Assembly: GCA_023429135.1 (NCBI GenBank) | Contig: JAEYWD010000033.1 | Coordinates: 51,251 to 115,250 of the forward strand | From: Bacteroidota bacterium | GTDB lineage: Bacteria > Bacteroidota > Bacteroidia > Bacteroidales > JAAUTT01 | Length of the DNA: 64,000 nucleotides | Direction: 5' to 3' | Shown here: piece by piece, positions 53,074 to 61,309 of the stretch | Layout: each line of letters starts with the position of its first letter | How positions within the stretch are numbered: the stretch's first letter is position 1 | Notes under the pieces: generated by a model | What the model saw: only the letters and a program-made list of their open reading frames with translations | What the model was told of the DNA's origin: nothing | Database searches by the model: none | Translations under genes and position numbers: made by a program

Positions 53074-54372
53074 TTAACTTGTATATAATTCAGTTACTTT
53101 CACTTTTTTTATAACCCCGTAATTCCATTTTATGGCCAGCATAATTCCTGCAATAAAGGCCATCACCAAAAAAACTTTAAACAGACTGTCCCAACCGTAG
53201 GTCGACGAAATATATGCCACGGCAAAAGGCGACAGGAGCTGACCTGCAGAGCCTACTCCGTTTATAAAACCTGCGGCAACCCCTGTATGGTTGCCCTTGC
53301 CTATGTCCATGGCGGCTGCAGCCGACATTAGTGAATCGGGGCCGTAAATCAGAAACCCCGAAGCGCCAATAGTAAATACATTGCCCCAGTAGCCAAATTG
53401 CGAAATGGCAGGCTGAAACATAAAGAGCAAACCCAGCGAAAAAAGAAATATAGCACTCACCGAAAATCTTGCCGAACCGAAGAGTTTGTCGGAGAGATAT
53501 CCGGCAGCAAGAATGCCCAGAAATCCAGCCAGTTCGAAAACCGATGAGGTATATCCCGAAACTTCGTTGCTGTAGCCAAAATTCTGGCTAAAATATAAGG
53601 GTAACCAGAAAAGAAACGAATAACGGATGAACTTGGTGAAAAAGTACATAATTGCCACCAGCCACAAGGCTGGATTAAGCAGAACTGAAAATATTGCAAG
53701 GGAGCTTTTCAGAGCAGGGGCTTCGGTTTGTTCAATAGAGAGCAATCCCTGCGAGCGGTCCACTTGGTGATAATAAGGTTGGTTTCGGATTTTTTTCCAG
53801 AATATTACAGTTATTACCAATAGCAGTATAGCTGGGGCCCAGAATACTTTTTTCCAGCCCAGTGAAGCGAAAACGTTATTGGTTCCCCACCAGGTGGCAA
53901 ACAATACAGCAGCAAATCCCCCGATTACATAGCAGGTAGTCCACCAACCCATTACCACACCACGCTCCTTTTTAGTGTACCAGTTGGACATGATCCTGAT
54001 CAATCCCGACCAGCCTGTCGATTGTCCGACACCATTCAGGAGCATATAACCCGAAAAGAAAAACATGGAAGGGAAAAAGCCTATGAGGAAATTCGCAGTA
54101 ACAGAAATAATCAGTCCATAACCCACCACTTTTTTGGCTCCCAGTCGGTCGTTCAGGTACCCCGAAACAAACTGGCCACACATGTACATAATACTGTAAA
54201 GTGTGATCAGGTTAGCCAGCGCCATGTTGTCGAAGCCAAGCTGCTGATTCATCAGGGGCATGGCTACACTGAAATTTTTGCGGCAAAAGTAAAACCCTGC
54301 ATAAGCCAGCCAGGTATAGAGAAATATCTGTTGCCGCTGGTTTAACCGGATATTTTTAAATTCGGAATTCAA
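53074..54372 (-). CDS. MFS permease of the organophosphate antiporter (GlpT/UhpT) type
   Basis: A 432-residue inner-membrane transporter with about 12 hydrophobic segments. It shows the OPA-family start (RLNQRQQIFLYTWLAYAGFYFCRKNFSVAMP), a loop-2 motif GYLNDRLGAKKVVG and a segment WWTTCYVIGGF. OPA carriers exchange organophosphates for phosphate, and MFS members of this group occur with phnX genes, so import of AEP or phosphonoacetaldehyde-related compounds is likely. I place the start at a TTG (54370-54372) that overlaps the phnX stop as TTGA; the next upstream ATG (54468) would add 32 residues encoded wholly within phnX. The start codon choice is inference. Confidence 0.88.
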   Translation of the reverse strand: MNSEFKNIRLNQRQQIFLYTWLAYAGFYFCRKNFSVAMPLMNQQLGFDNMALANLITLYSIMYMCGQFVSGYLNDRLGAKKVVGYGLIISVTANFLIGFFPSMFFFSGYMLLNGVGQSTGWSGLIRIMSNWYTKKERGVVMGWWTTCYVIGGFAAVLFATWWGTNNVFASLGWKKVFWAPAILLLVITVIFWKKIRNQPYYHQVDRSQGLLSIEQTEAPALKSSLAIFSVLLNPALWLVAIMYFFTKFIRYSFLFWLPLYFSQNFGYSNEVSGYTSSVFELAGFLGILAAGYLSDKLFGSARFSVSAIFLFSLGLLFMFQPAISQFGYWGNVFTIGASGFLIYGPDSLMSAAAAMDIGKGNHTGVAAGFINGVGSAGQLLSPFAVAYISSTYGWDSLFKVFLVMAFIAGIMLAIKWNYGVIKKVKVTELYTS

Positions 54373-55208
54373 ATTGATGTTGAAAAGAGGTTTGTCCGCC
54401 TGAGCGAAGGATGTTCGCCTTTTGATATCCTGTTGTCGATTTCTAAGAGTATTTGGTAGCATTCCCATATTCCCTCACAAACAAAATGGGCACCAGCATC
54501 CATCAGTTTGGTGGCAGCTTTATTAACAAGGGTTTCGATAAGATCCGGGTCGGTTTCGTTAATTGTGTCCCACGACATGCCCACTTCGTTTCCCGATTTG
54601 GTAACCCCTATGGTCCACATACCCGCATTTAACCCTTCCTGAATATCAGCAATGGTATCGCCAATTTTCACCATCTGGTTCATGGGGAAAACGCCCATTT
54701 TTGTAGCATTGAGATAGCACATGTATGGCGCAGGCCTTCCTGCTGGCACATCAGAAGACGATATCACACAATCGGGTACAAAGCCCTGGCTGGCTGCTTC
54801 GGGGACAAGTTTGTCCATAATTTCGGTCATGTAACCTGTTGTGGAGCCCACTTTCACCGAGTGTTTTTTCATTTGTTCCATAAAATTGATACACCCGGGA
54901 ACTGGTACAGCAAACTCCGAAATAATTTCATTCATGGTAGGGGTTATAAGTGAAAAGATATCATCTACATCCTTTTCTTTAGGTAACCTCCCATACAAAT
55001 CGAGCCATTGTTGTTTTATTTCTGGCATTTCGAGCAGTACCCGGGTATGATCTTTCTTTGCGAGGCCCATTGGCAAACGGGCAAGTTCGGGAGTAAGATC
55101 CAGGTTCCATCTGCGGAATATTTCTACAAAAACGAGGGCTGGTCCCATGCATCCAAAATCAACAGATGTGCCAGCCCAATCAAGAATTATAGCCTTAATG
55201 TTTTTCAT
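54369..55208 (-). CDS. phnX: Phosphonoacetaldehyde hydrolase (phosphonatase)
   Basis: A 279-residue HAD-superfamily enzyme that breaks the C-P bond of phosphonoacetaldehyde, giving acetaldehyde and phosphate. The HAD nucleophile is Asp10 in LDWAGTSVD. The Schiff-base lysine that defines the family is Lys51 in PMGLAKKDH. Later motifs are GSTTGYM (HAD motif II) and GDTIADIQEGLNAGMW (motif IV). The substrate-specificity segment SSSDVPAGRPAPYM matches phosphonatases. Length is near normal (about 267-275). It begins the enzymatic part of the operon, 278 bp after susD, a gap filled by two palindromic repeats. Its TGA overlaps the permease start. Together with PhnW it gives a complete AEP degradation route. 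Confidence 0.96.
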   Translation of the reverse strand: MKNIKAIILDWAGTSVDFGCMGPALVFVEIFRRWNLDLTPELARLPMGLAKKDHTRVLLEMPEIKQQWLDLYGRLPKEKDVDDIFSLITPTMNEIISEFAVPVPGCINFMEQMKKHSVKVGSTTGYMTEIMDKLVPEAASQGFVPDCVISSSDVPAGRPAPYMCYLNATKMGVFPMNQMVKIGDTIADIQEGLNAGMWTIGVTKSGNEVGMSWDTINETDPDLIETLVNKAATKLMDAGAHFVCEGIWECYQILLEIDNRISKGEHPSLRRTNLFSTSI

Positions 55209-55238
55209 TATTAAATTATTTAAGCCTCATCCCCAAGA

Positions 55239-55355
55239 GGTTGTGTGGAAAGGTCGGGAAGACTTCGACTTCGCTCAGTCTGACGTTTGATTATCAGACG
55301 TTTGTCATATTGAGCGGAGTCGAAATATGGCATATAATTGACTTTTCACACACAC
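55239..55355. repeat. Long palindromic repeat between susD and phnX
   Basis: A 117-bp imperfect palindrome: TGTGTGGAAAGGTC near the left end mirrors GACTTTTCACACA at the right. The inner arms contain GACTTCGACTTCGCTCAG and CTGAGCGGAGTCGAA-like sequences, and the centre is CAGACGTTTG/TCAGACG. It resembles family D in layout. It may partly terminate transcription between susD and phnX. Confidence 0.7.
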
Positions 55356-55448
55356 TCAGGAATATGGGCTGCGATTATGTTCATTGTTAAACATTATGAT
55401 TGAGATATCACCTGGGTCCTGTATTAGTTACAAGTTTCCTTTTCCAGG

Positions 55449-55482
55449 CACCCCTCTCCAATGGAGAGGGGAAGGGGTGAGG
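55449..55482. repeat. Dispersed CTCTCC palindrome, family A
   Basis: CACCCCTCTCC-aat-GGAGAGGGG followed by AAGGGGTGAGG, 3 bp after the susD stop (minus strand). It probably forms a stable 3' hairpin on the susCD transcript. Confidence 0.75.
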
Positions 55483-55485
55483 CCT

Positions 55486-56967
55486 TTACTTCATCATCCA
55501 GATATCAGTGTTGATATCGTCTGTTTCAGTATCGTACTGGGCTTTGAGGGCAGCTTTGTAGTTGACTTCATTGGTAGTCCTTTCCGAAAGCGGGTATTGC
55601 CAACGTTTTGGGATACGGCCACTGTTACCAGTGCCAGGACCAGTGAGAAAAGTCGGCACACCTGTACGGCGATAGTTGAAATAAGCTTCCCAACCTGAGT
55701 TATTGAAAAAGGCAAGATATTTCTGGGTTAAAACCTGGTTAAGGCCTGTTGTATTGTCTCCGGCGTATTTAACCGAAGTCTGGTTGAGGTAAACATCAAT
55801 AACGGCGGCATCGGTTATGCCATAAAAACGGATGGATGCTTCGACACCTTTGTTATACCACGAAGCTGCATCGCCGGTTAACCAGCCACGGTTAATGGCT
55901 TCAGCAATATTGAAGCACATTTCGGGGTATCCAACCTGTATACACGGCTCGCCGGTATAGGAGCTGTAATATCTGCTTTTGCTAATCCACGAATACTCGC
56001 CTTTCAGGGCTTTGGTCGACATATCATCGAGGCTTTCGCCCGAGCTGGCGCCCACATAAGCTTCAAAATCGGTTGCCTTGAAGCCGGCAGCGATCTTAGC
56101 AGGCGCCGGATCGGCAACTACAAACGTGCGGGGATCCTTTAGAGAGGCAAGGGTATTTAAATAAGTGGCCGACATGTTGCGGCGGGTTGCATTGAAACCA
56201 TAATTGTCCTGGTTGTTCGGGTATTTGTTTATGTTATTGTAAACATAACTCAGGTTATCGCTCATTCCCGAGAGGAGAGGGTATTTTGAAGGGTTGTTTA
56301 CCACCTCGGCAAACAGTTGTTTGATTTTGAGGTCTGCATCTGCTTCTTTTTTGCTCAGGTGAATCAATACTCTTAACTTATAGGCATTCACCACTTTTTG
56401 CCATTTTGCGATATCGTTGTTCAACATGAAGTCGCCCGAGAGGCTTGCATCGTTTGCTGCAATCAAAGTGCTAAGATCGGTATTGGCTTCATCGAGCCAT
56501 TTGAGGACCTGAATAAAAACTGCCTTTTGGGTATCGTACTTGGGAGCTTTGTTTTCTAACCCTTTCAGAGCTTCAGTCATCGGAATATCGCCCATCAGCA
56601 TAGTCATTTCGGTATAAAAAAATGCTCTGAAAAATTTGCCCAAAGCCGAGTAGGGGTTCACTTCTTTAGCTCCCAGTCTAATGGCTTCTTCTTCCATTTT
56701 CATTACATCCTTCAGTGTAGAATAACTGAAAGAGTTGTTAGTCCAGTTATATTCCTGTGTGCCGTAATAATTGTAGTTCGAACACCAGAACTGGTTCCAT
56801 TTATGGGTATCGCTCCAGGGGCTGCGGTACATTTTGTCGAGTACCGACGAAAAGATTAGCGAAGAGGGCACCGACGATGGGCGGTTGGGATCTTTTTCGA
56901 GTTCTTCAAAGTCCTGGCACGAGAAAACTGTCAGGAGGGTCATTATGATTAAGATATATTTTTTCAT
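55486..56967 (-). CDS. SusD/RagB-family surface lipoprotein of the phosphonate locus
   Basis: A 493-residue lipoprotein of the SusD superfamily. The signal peptide ends in TVFSCQDFEELEKD, with the lipobox Cys at 17 and acidic residues after it, as in surface-exposed lipoproteins. TPR-like helices (GKFFRAFFYTEMTMLMGDIPM, WQKVVNAYKLRVLIHLSK) and the C-terminal FNNSGWEAYFNYRRTGVP segment identify the family; this is the SusD-like subgroup with the LNQVLTQKYLAFFNN motif. It acts as the lid over the SusC barrel, binding substrate. It lies 78 bp after susC with a hairpin in the gap and before the phosphonate enzymes on the same strand. The ligand is unknown; a phosphonate-bearing molecule is inferred. 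Confidence 0.95.
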   Translation of the reverse strand: MKKYILIIMTLLTVFSCQDFEELEKDPNRPSSVPSSLIFSSVLDKMYRSPWSDTHKWNQFWCSNYNYYGTQEYNWTNNSFSYSTLKDVMKMEEEAIRLGAKEVNPYSALGKFFRAFFYTEMTMLMGDIPMTEALKGLENKAPKYDTQKAVFIQVLKWLDEANTDLSTLIAANDASLSGDFMLNNDIAKWQKVVNAYKLRVLIHLSKKEADADLKIKQLFAEVVNNPSKYPLLSGMSDNLSYVYNNINKYPNNQDNYGFNATRRNMSATYLNTLASLKDPRTFVVADPAPAKIAAGFKATDFEAYVGASSGESLDDMSTKALKGEYSWISKSRYYSSYTGEPCIQVGYPEMCFNIAEAINRGWLTGDAASWYNKGVEASIRFYGITDAAVIDVYLNQTSVKYAGDNTTGLNQVLTQKYLAFFNNSGWEAYFNYRRTGVPTFLTGPGTGNSGRIPKRWQYPLSERTTNEVNYKAALKAQYDTETDDINTDIWMMK

Positions 56968-56990
56968 AGTTTTTGTTTTTGATTTAAGTT

Positions 56991-57035
56991 AACCTCTCCC
57001 CGCCTGACCTTATGACAGGCTCTACCGGGAGAGGT
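56991..57035. repeat. Hairpin between susC and susD, family A
   Basis: AACCTCTCCC (56991-57000) pairs with GGGAGAGGTT (57026-57035), with inner partly complementary CGCCTGACC / GACAGGC. It resembles the family A ends but has a longer loop. Located between the two transporter genes, it may tune their relative expression. Confidence 0.65.
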
Positions 57036-57045
57036 TTGGGTTGAA

Positions 57046-60000
57046 TTAAAATGTTATGTTAAGGTTTAAACCATACCTGCGCATGGTTGGAGTTTGCATG
57101 TTCGAGGTCGAATTCGACGAAGCATACTGGTCGAGGTCGATATCCTTTTTCTCAGCAAAATAAAGCAGGTTACGGCCAACCAGTGAAACACTTGCCTGTT
57201 TGATAAAACTGTTGCCTAATATCTTCGAAGGAAGGTTGTAACTGATGGTTATTTCACGGAGCTTGGCAAAAGAGCGGCTCATGAGGTTACCTTCGTCCGA
57301 ATTGTAGTAACGGCTTATATAATCCTGGAGGTAAGTCCTGGTAGTGTTATCAGCATACTGTAACTGGTCGTAGTTGATTATTTTGCCATCGGCATCGTAG
57401 TTTATTTGGGCACCGTTGGAAATCACTTTGCCATCGACCAGCCACGATTTTACACCCAGATAATCCTGGTAGCGTGCTTCGCCCATTTCTCCTTCCACAG
57501 TTTCGATGTGACGACCACCGCGGAAGGTTTGGCGTTGAACATGGTTCACAATTTTGCCGCCCACACGGCCATCAAATTGGAATGCGAAAGATAATCCCTT
57601 ATATGAAAGATTATTTCTGAACGACCAGCTCCAGTCGGGGTTGGCATACCCCAAAAACTGACGAACCGGGTTGTTAAAAGTACGGCCACTGCCGTCTAAA
57701 ATAAATTCGCCATCCTGAGTACGCACAAAAGCAGATCCATATATTTTATCCATGCGATCGCCAACTTTGAGGTAGGTATTGTATTTTTCAACACCAGGGT
57801 AAATTTCTTTTAAAACTTCTTTAAAAGTAGACCAGTTAACAAGCATATCCCAGTTAAAACCACCAGCGTTGCGAACCGGGGTAATGATGGATGACACTTC
57901 CCAACCGGTTCTTTCGGTTTTAATACCGTTTACAAGAGCATTATCGTAACCTGCCGCCGACGATACCGGCAAACGGAATATGCCAGGGCCATCAAGACTT
58001 CTGAAATATGTAACATCAAAGCCAACACGGTTTTTTAAAACCCTGATATCAGTTCCAACCTCCCATGCCGACGAAAAGCTGGGTTCGAGGCCGGGATTTG
58101 GAATTGTATTTGTATAAGAAGCCGCAGGTTGATTGTCATAAGGGAAAATAATGTTGTATGATGCCGAATTGGCAAAAGACGGACCTTCATAAGCTGAATA
58201 ATAATCAGCACCATAGCCCATAAAATCGTCGCCCATGATGAGAAAGGTTGGGCCAATAGTTGAAGAGGTCAGGGCACTTCCTACATTTGCATACGATCCC
58301 CGAACTTTCAAATATGAAACAGTTGCAAGTTTAACAAGCTCGGTTATAACAATACTACCCGAAACAGATGGATAGAAATAGGTATTATTTTCAACGGGCA
58401 AAGTTGAATTTTTATCCACACGGCCTGTAAACGAGAGGTTGTATGCGTTTTTATAAGATAAATCCACATACCCATAAGAACTCAATACCTGCATAGGGGC
58501 ATAATAGTTGTAAGCCTTGCGGGGATTTAGAGAGTTATTGAGGTTATACCATCCGGGAACATTCAGATAATCGGTCGAGGCAAAGCTGGAGCGATAGTTA
58601 TAAGTTCGGATGTTACCTCCAAGCGAGGCCTTAACATTAAACTCGGGCAGTAAATTTTTATCGAATGTAAGCAACAGGTCGGTGTTGTTTTCGAACATGG
58701 TGCGTTTGTCTTCACGGTAATCGCCTTTGCCTGCTTCGCGGCCATAAGGGTGTGCTGAATATGGAAGCTTTTCGGTACGAAGCAGATCGTAAGTATTTAC
58801 TTGTGTCCTGGCCGTGAGATTCAGATAATTGGCAATAGTCCATTTTAATGAGGTGTATCCATAAAGATCGGTTTTGTAGTGGCCGCGCAACCATTCGTAC
58901 GACATAAAATAGGGGTTATGGTAACGCTGATATTCGGCATAAACGCTCTGGATTCCTTCTTTCCCTTCCTGCCAGTAATTTTTCATGTCGTCAATATCCC
59001 AGTCAGCACCACCCCACAAAATCATGTTATAAATGATACTGTTGGGGCCATATTCAACATCGGGGATATTTGGAGTATACTGGCGGTTGAAATTTACATT
59101 CGATTCAAACCTTAGTTTTTTGGAGAAATTATAACCAGCCGAAACATTAAAGTTTGTGCTGTTAAGCTGTGTGTTAGGCACAATACCCTTCTGATAAGTA
59201 TGCGTTGCCGAAAAGCGGAGGTCGTATTTTTCGTTCGACGAAGAAACGGTAAGGTTATTTGTCGAAAGAAATCCGTTTTCGAGGAAACGTTTGAGGTTAT
59301 CTTTTCCCCGGGCAGTATAAGGGGTTGGTTTACGGTTGCTTGTATAAGTTGTTCCATTTGGGAAGGTAGTGGTAAAGGTTTGGCCTGGAATAACGGGACT
59401 GTCATACTGAGGTATAAGCTGACCTTCGAACTTCGGTCCCCAGATATCATAATCCCCATCATTCAAGCCTGCCCCACGGCCATCACCAAAAGCATAAACC
59501 CCATGATCGCCGGGACCGTATTCGTCCTGTACTTTGGGTATGGCAATAAATCCGCTTTCGAGCATGCTGCTGGAGTTAAATTCAATAGCAAAACCACGCT
59601 TATCTTTCGATCCACGTTTGGTGGTGATCATAATGGCGCCGTATTGTCCACGCGAACCGTACAAGGCCGACGCAGCAGGGCCTTTAAGTACAGTATAACT
59701 TTCAATATCGTCGGGGCTGATATTCCAGGTGTCGCTCTGGATGGGAACTCCATCCACAACAAAAATTGGGGTCTTACCACGAAGAAAAACGCTGGGGCTT
59801 CCCAGTAACTCGGCTGAAGCTCCCACGGTTAGACCAGCGAATTTACCCGTTAGTGAGTTTACCGGATTTGGTTCCCGGGCTTTAATAAGCTCTTCGCCTT
59901 TAATATCCTGAATGGCATATCCCACTTTGGCTTTATCTTTCTGGATACCAAGAGCTGTAATTACAACTTCGTCCAATACCTTGTTTTCTGGAGCAAGAGT

Positions 60001-60315
60001 TACGTTAATTACCGACTGTCCGTTAACAGGCATTTCGGCGGTTTTGTAACCGACAAAAGAAAAAATAAGTACTGCATTATTTGTAGGAATATCAATGCGG
60101 TATTTACCATCTATATCGGTAATTGTTCCAACATTGGTGCCCTTAATGGTTACATTCACCCCAATAAGGGTAGATCCATCTTTTGCATCGGTAACTACGC
60201 CGGTGACAGGCAAGGTTTGGCTTGCCTGAAGCTGGTGAAGTCCGCATAAAAGGAGCGATGTCAACCAGATCAACATCGTTTTCCTGCTTAGTTTTCTAAA
60301 AAAATCGGGTTTCAT
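57046..60315 (-). CDS. SusC/RagA-family TonB-dependent outer-membrane importer
   Basis: A 1,089-residue transporter. Signal peptide to ~32 (LLLCGLHQLQA), carboxypeptidase-regulatory-like domain (~37-110; VTGVVTDAKDGSTLIGVNVTIKG), TonB-box region with the SusC signature (DEVVITALGIQKDKAKVGY), plug (~120-240; VNSLTGKFAGLTVG, PIFVVDGVPI, ASALYGSRGQYGAIMITTKRG) and a 22-strand barrel ending GLNLNITF. It pairs with SusD to import large or complex substrates with TonB energy. Most SusCD pairs sit with glycan-degrading genes, but here the enzymes are for phosphonates. The promoter (60351-60389) has an 11-bp direct repeat and a perfect -7 box. It is divergent from a PhoB-like regulator. Confidence 0.97.
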   Translation of the reverse strand: MKPDFFRKLSRKTMLIWLTSLLLCGLHQLQASQTLPVTGVVTDAKDGSTLIGVNVTIKGTNVGTITDIDGKYRIDIPTNNAVLIFSFVGYKTAEMPVNGQSVINVTLAPENKVLDEVVITALGIQKDKAKVGYAIQDIKGEELIKAREPNPVNSLTGKFAGLTVGASAELLGSPSVFLRGKTPIFVVDGVPIQSDTWNISPDDIESYTVLKGPAASALYGSRGQYGAIMITTKRGSKDKRGFAIEFNSSSMLESGFIAIPKVQDEYGPGDHGVYAFGDGRGAGLNDGDYDIWGPKFEGQLIPQYDSPVIPGQTFTTTFPNGTTYTSNRKPTPYTARGKDNLKRFLENGFLSTNNLTVSSSNEKYDLRFSATHTYQKGIVPNTQLNSTNFNVSAGYNFSKKLRFESNVNFNRQYTPNIPDVEYGPNSIIYNMILWGGADWDIDDMKNYWQEGKEGIQSVYAEYQRYHNPYFMSYEWLRGHYKTDLYGYTSLKWTIANYLNLTARTQVNTYDLLRTEKLPYSAHPYGREAGKGDYREDKRTMFENNTDLLLTFDKNLLPEFNVKASLGGNIRTYNYRSSFASTDYLNVPGWYNLNNSLNPRKAYNYYAPMQVLSSYGYVDLSYKNAYNLSFTGRVDKNSTLPVENNTYFYPSVSGSIVITELVKLATVSYLKVRGSYANVGSALTSSTIGPTFLIMGDDFMGYGADYYSAYEGPSFANSASYNIIFPYDNQPAASYTNTIPNPGLEPSFSSAWEVGTDIRVLKNRVGFDVTYFRSLDGPGIFRLPVSSAAGYDNALVNGIKTERTGWEVSSIITPVRNAGGFNWDMLVNWSTFKEVLKEIYPGVEKYNTYLKVGDRMDKIYGSAFVRTQDGEFILDGSGRTFNNPVRQFLGYANPDWSWSFRNNLSYKGLSFAFQFDGRVGGKIVNHVQRQTFRGGRHIETVEGEMGEARYQDYLGVKSWLVDGKVISNGAQINYDADGKIINYDQLQYADNTTRTYLQDYISRYYNSDEGNLMSRSFAKLREITISYNLPSKILGNSFIKQASVSLVGRNLLYFAEKKDIDLDQYASSNSTSNMQTPTMRRYGLNLNITF

Positions 60316-60350
60316 ACAATTGTTATTAGGTTATTCACTTTTATTCGCAG

Positions 60351-60389
60351 CAAAACTACCTTTGGAATGTTAGCCAACTGTTAGCCAAA
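60351..60389 (-). promoter_or_regulatory. susC promoter with PhoB-type 11-bp direct repeat
   Basis: Read on the minus strand: TTTG, GCTAACA, GTTG, GCTAACA (an 11-bp direct repeat, 60368-60385 plus flank), 9 bp, then the -7 box TAGTTTTG (60358-60351). The repeat replaces the -33 element, as at promoters activated by PhoB. The promoter of the regulator at 42086 has the same plan, with 30 of 39 positions identical. Confidence 0.7.
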
Positions 60390-60471
60390 AATTTTTAATG
60401 CATTAGAGTTGTGTTTGGAAAGTTTTAGAGAAACTTAAGAATGAATTCAGTCTTTGGATAGATAGGTACTT

Positions 60472-60479
60472 TAGTTTTG
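60472..60479 (+). promoter_or_regulatory. -7 box of the divergent PhoB-like regulator gene
   Basis: A perfect TAnnTTTG match, TAGTTTTG, identical to the susC and 42086-regulator boxes, but without the GCTAACA repeat upstream. It argues that translation starts downstream at ATG 60492 rather than at the overlapping TTG 60477. Confidence 0.55.
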
Positions 60480-60491
60480 TACAAACAACAA

Positions 60492-61229
60492 ATGTTTAAC
60501 CTTATGCTTGGCAAAAAAGTTTTTATTGTCGACGATGAATACGATATCAGGGAGTTTCTGCAGTTCAATCTCAAAAAGGAGGGTTTTATAGTGTTTACCT
60601 TCGAGAATCCGGTTGAGGCTATTCAACAGTTTAAAAACAATGTTCCCGATGTGGTGGTGACCGACTGGCTCATGCCCGAAATGGACGGGCTAGAGTTTTG
60701 TAAGTATTTGAAACGGGATGAAAATACTGCGCAAATCCCGTTAATTATGATCACTTGTAAAGCGGAGGAAATTGATATTGTGACAGCTCTTGAAATTGGT
60801 GCTGAAGATTATCTGGTAAAACCATTCGGGATCAAAGAACTTTCGGTAAGGATAAAAAAGGTGCTGTCCAAACGTAACCAGGCTTTACTAAGTCATGAAA
60901 ACCTTCGCTCAAAAGAGCAGGAGCCTTCCGATACCCTTAAAACCGCTGGGATGGAAATAAACAGAGATGCTTTTTCGGTTTCGATTAACAGCAAAAAACT
61001 GGATTTAACCTATGCCGAATTCAAATTGCTCGAATTGCTGTCAGAAAAACCAGGCAAGGTGTTTACGAGGAGCCAGATTATCGAAAACGACTATGGCAAC
61101 AATTACTATGTTACCGAAAGAAGTGTGGATGTAAAAATTGTTGGACTTAGAAAAAAGCTCGGAGAATACGGGTGTATGATTAAAACAATACGCTCTGTGG
61201 GGTATAAGCTCGAACCCGCAGGCGCTTAA
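60492..61229 (+). CDS. Second PhoB-like response regulator, divergent from the phosphonate susC
   Basis: A 245-residue OmpR/PhoB-family regulator. Receiver domain: VDDEYD, phosphoacceptor Asp in VVTDWLMPEMDG, ITCKAEE (Cys where Ala is common after Thr) and the conserved Lys in LVKPFGIKE. The winged-helix domain has YAEFKLLELLSEKPGKVFTRSQI, the recognition helix SVDVKIVGLRKKLG and IRSVGYKLE. No kinase gene is near. The ATG at 60492 is preferred because the longer TTG start lies inside the -7 box; ATG 60504 is another possibility. Its divergent position, 176 bp from susC, makes it a candidate regulator of the phosphonate operon, competing with the regulator at 42086, whose own promoter shares the susC site. 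Confidence 0.9.
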   Translation: MFNLMLGKKVFIVDDEYDIREFLQFNLKKEGFIVFTFENPVEAIQQFKNNVPDVVVTDWLMPEMDGLEFCKYLKRDENTAQIPLIMITCKAEEIDIVTALEIGAEDYLVKPFGIKELSVRIKKVLSKRNQALLSHENLRSKEQEPSDTLKTAGMEINRDAFSVSINSKKLDLTYAEFKLLELLSEKPGKVFTRSQIIENDYGNNYYVTERSVDVKIVGLRKKLGEYGCMIKTIRSVGYKLEPAGA

Positions 61230-61309
61230 AATTCATAAATATTTAAAGCTGCTGTAATTATAGGTTAAGTTATGGGTTGCAATTTTGTACCGAACTAAAA
61301 AATGACAAG

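Noticed and set aside
59200..59808. 202-codon plus-strand frame opposite susC
   Set aside because: Antisense to the plug and signature regions of susC; no recognisable features.
60477..60491. TTG start for the second PhoB-like regulator
   Set aside because: It overlaps the perfect -7 box TAGTTTTG, so transcription would begin downstream of it.
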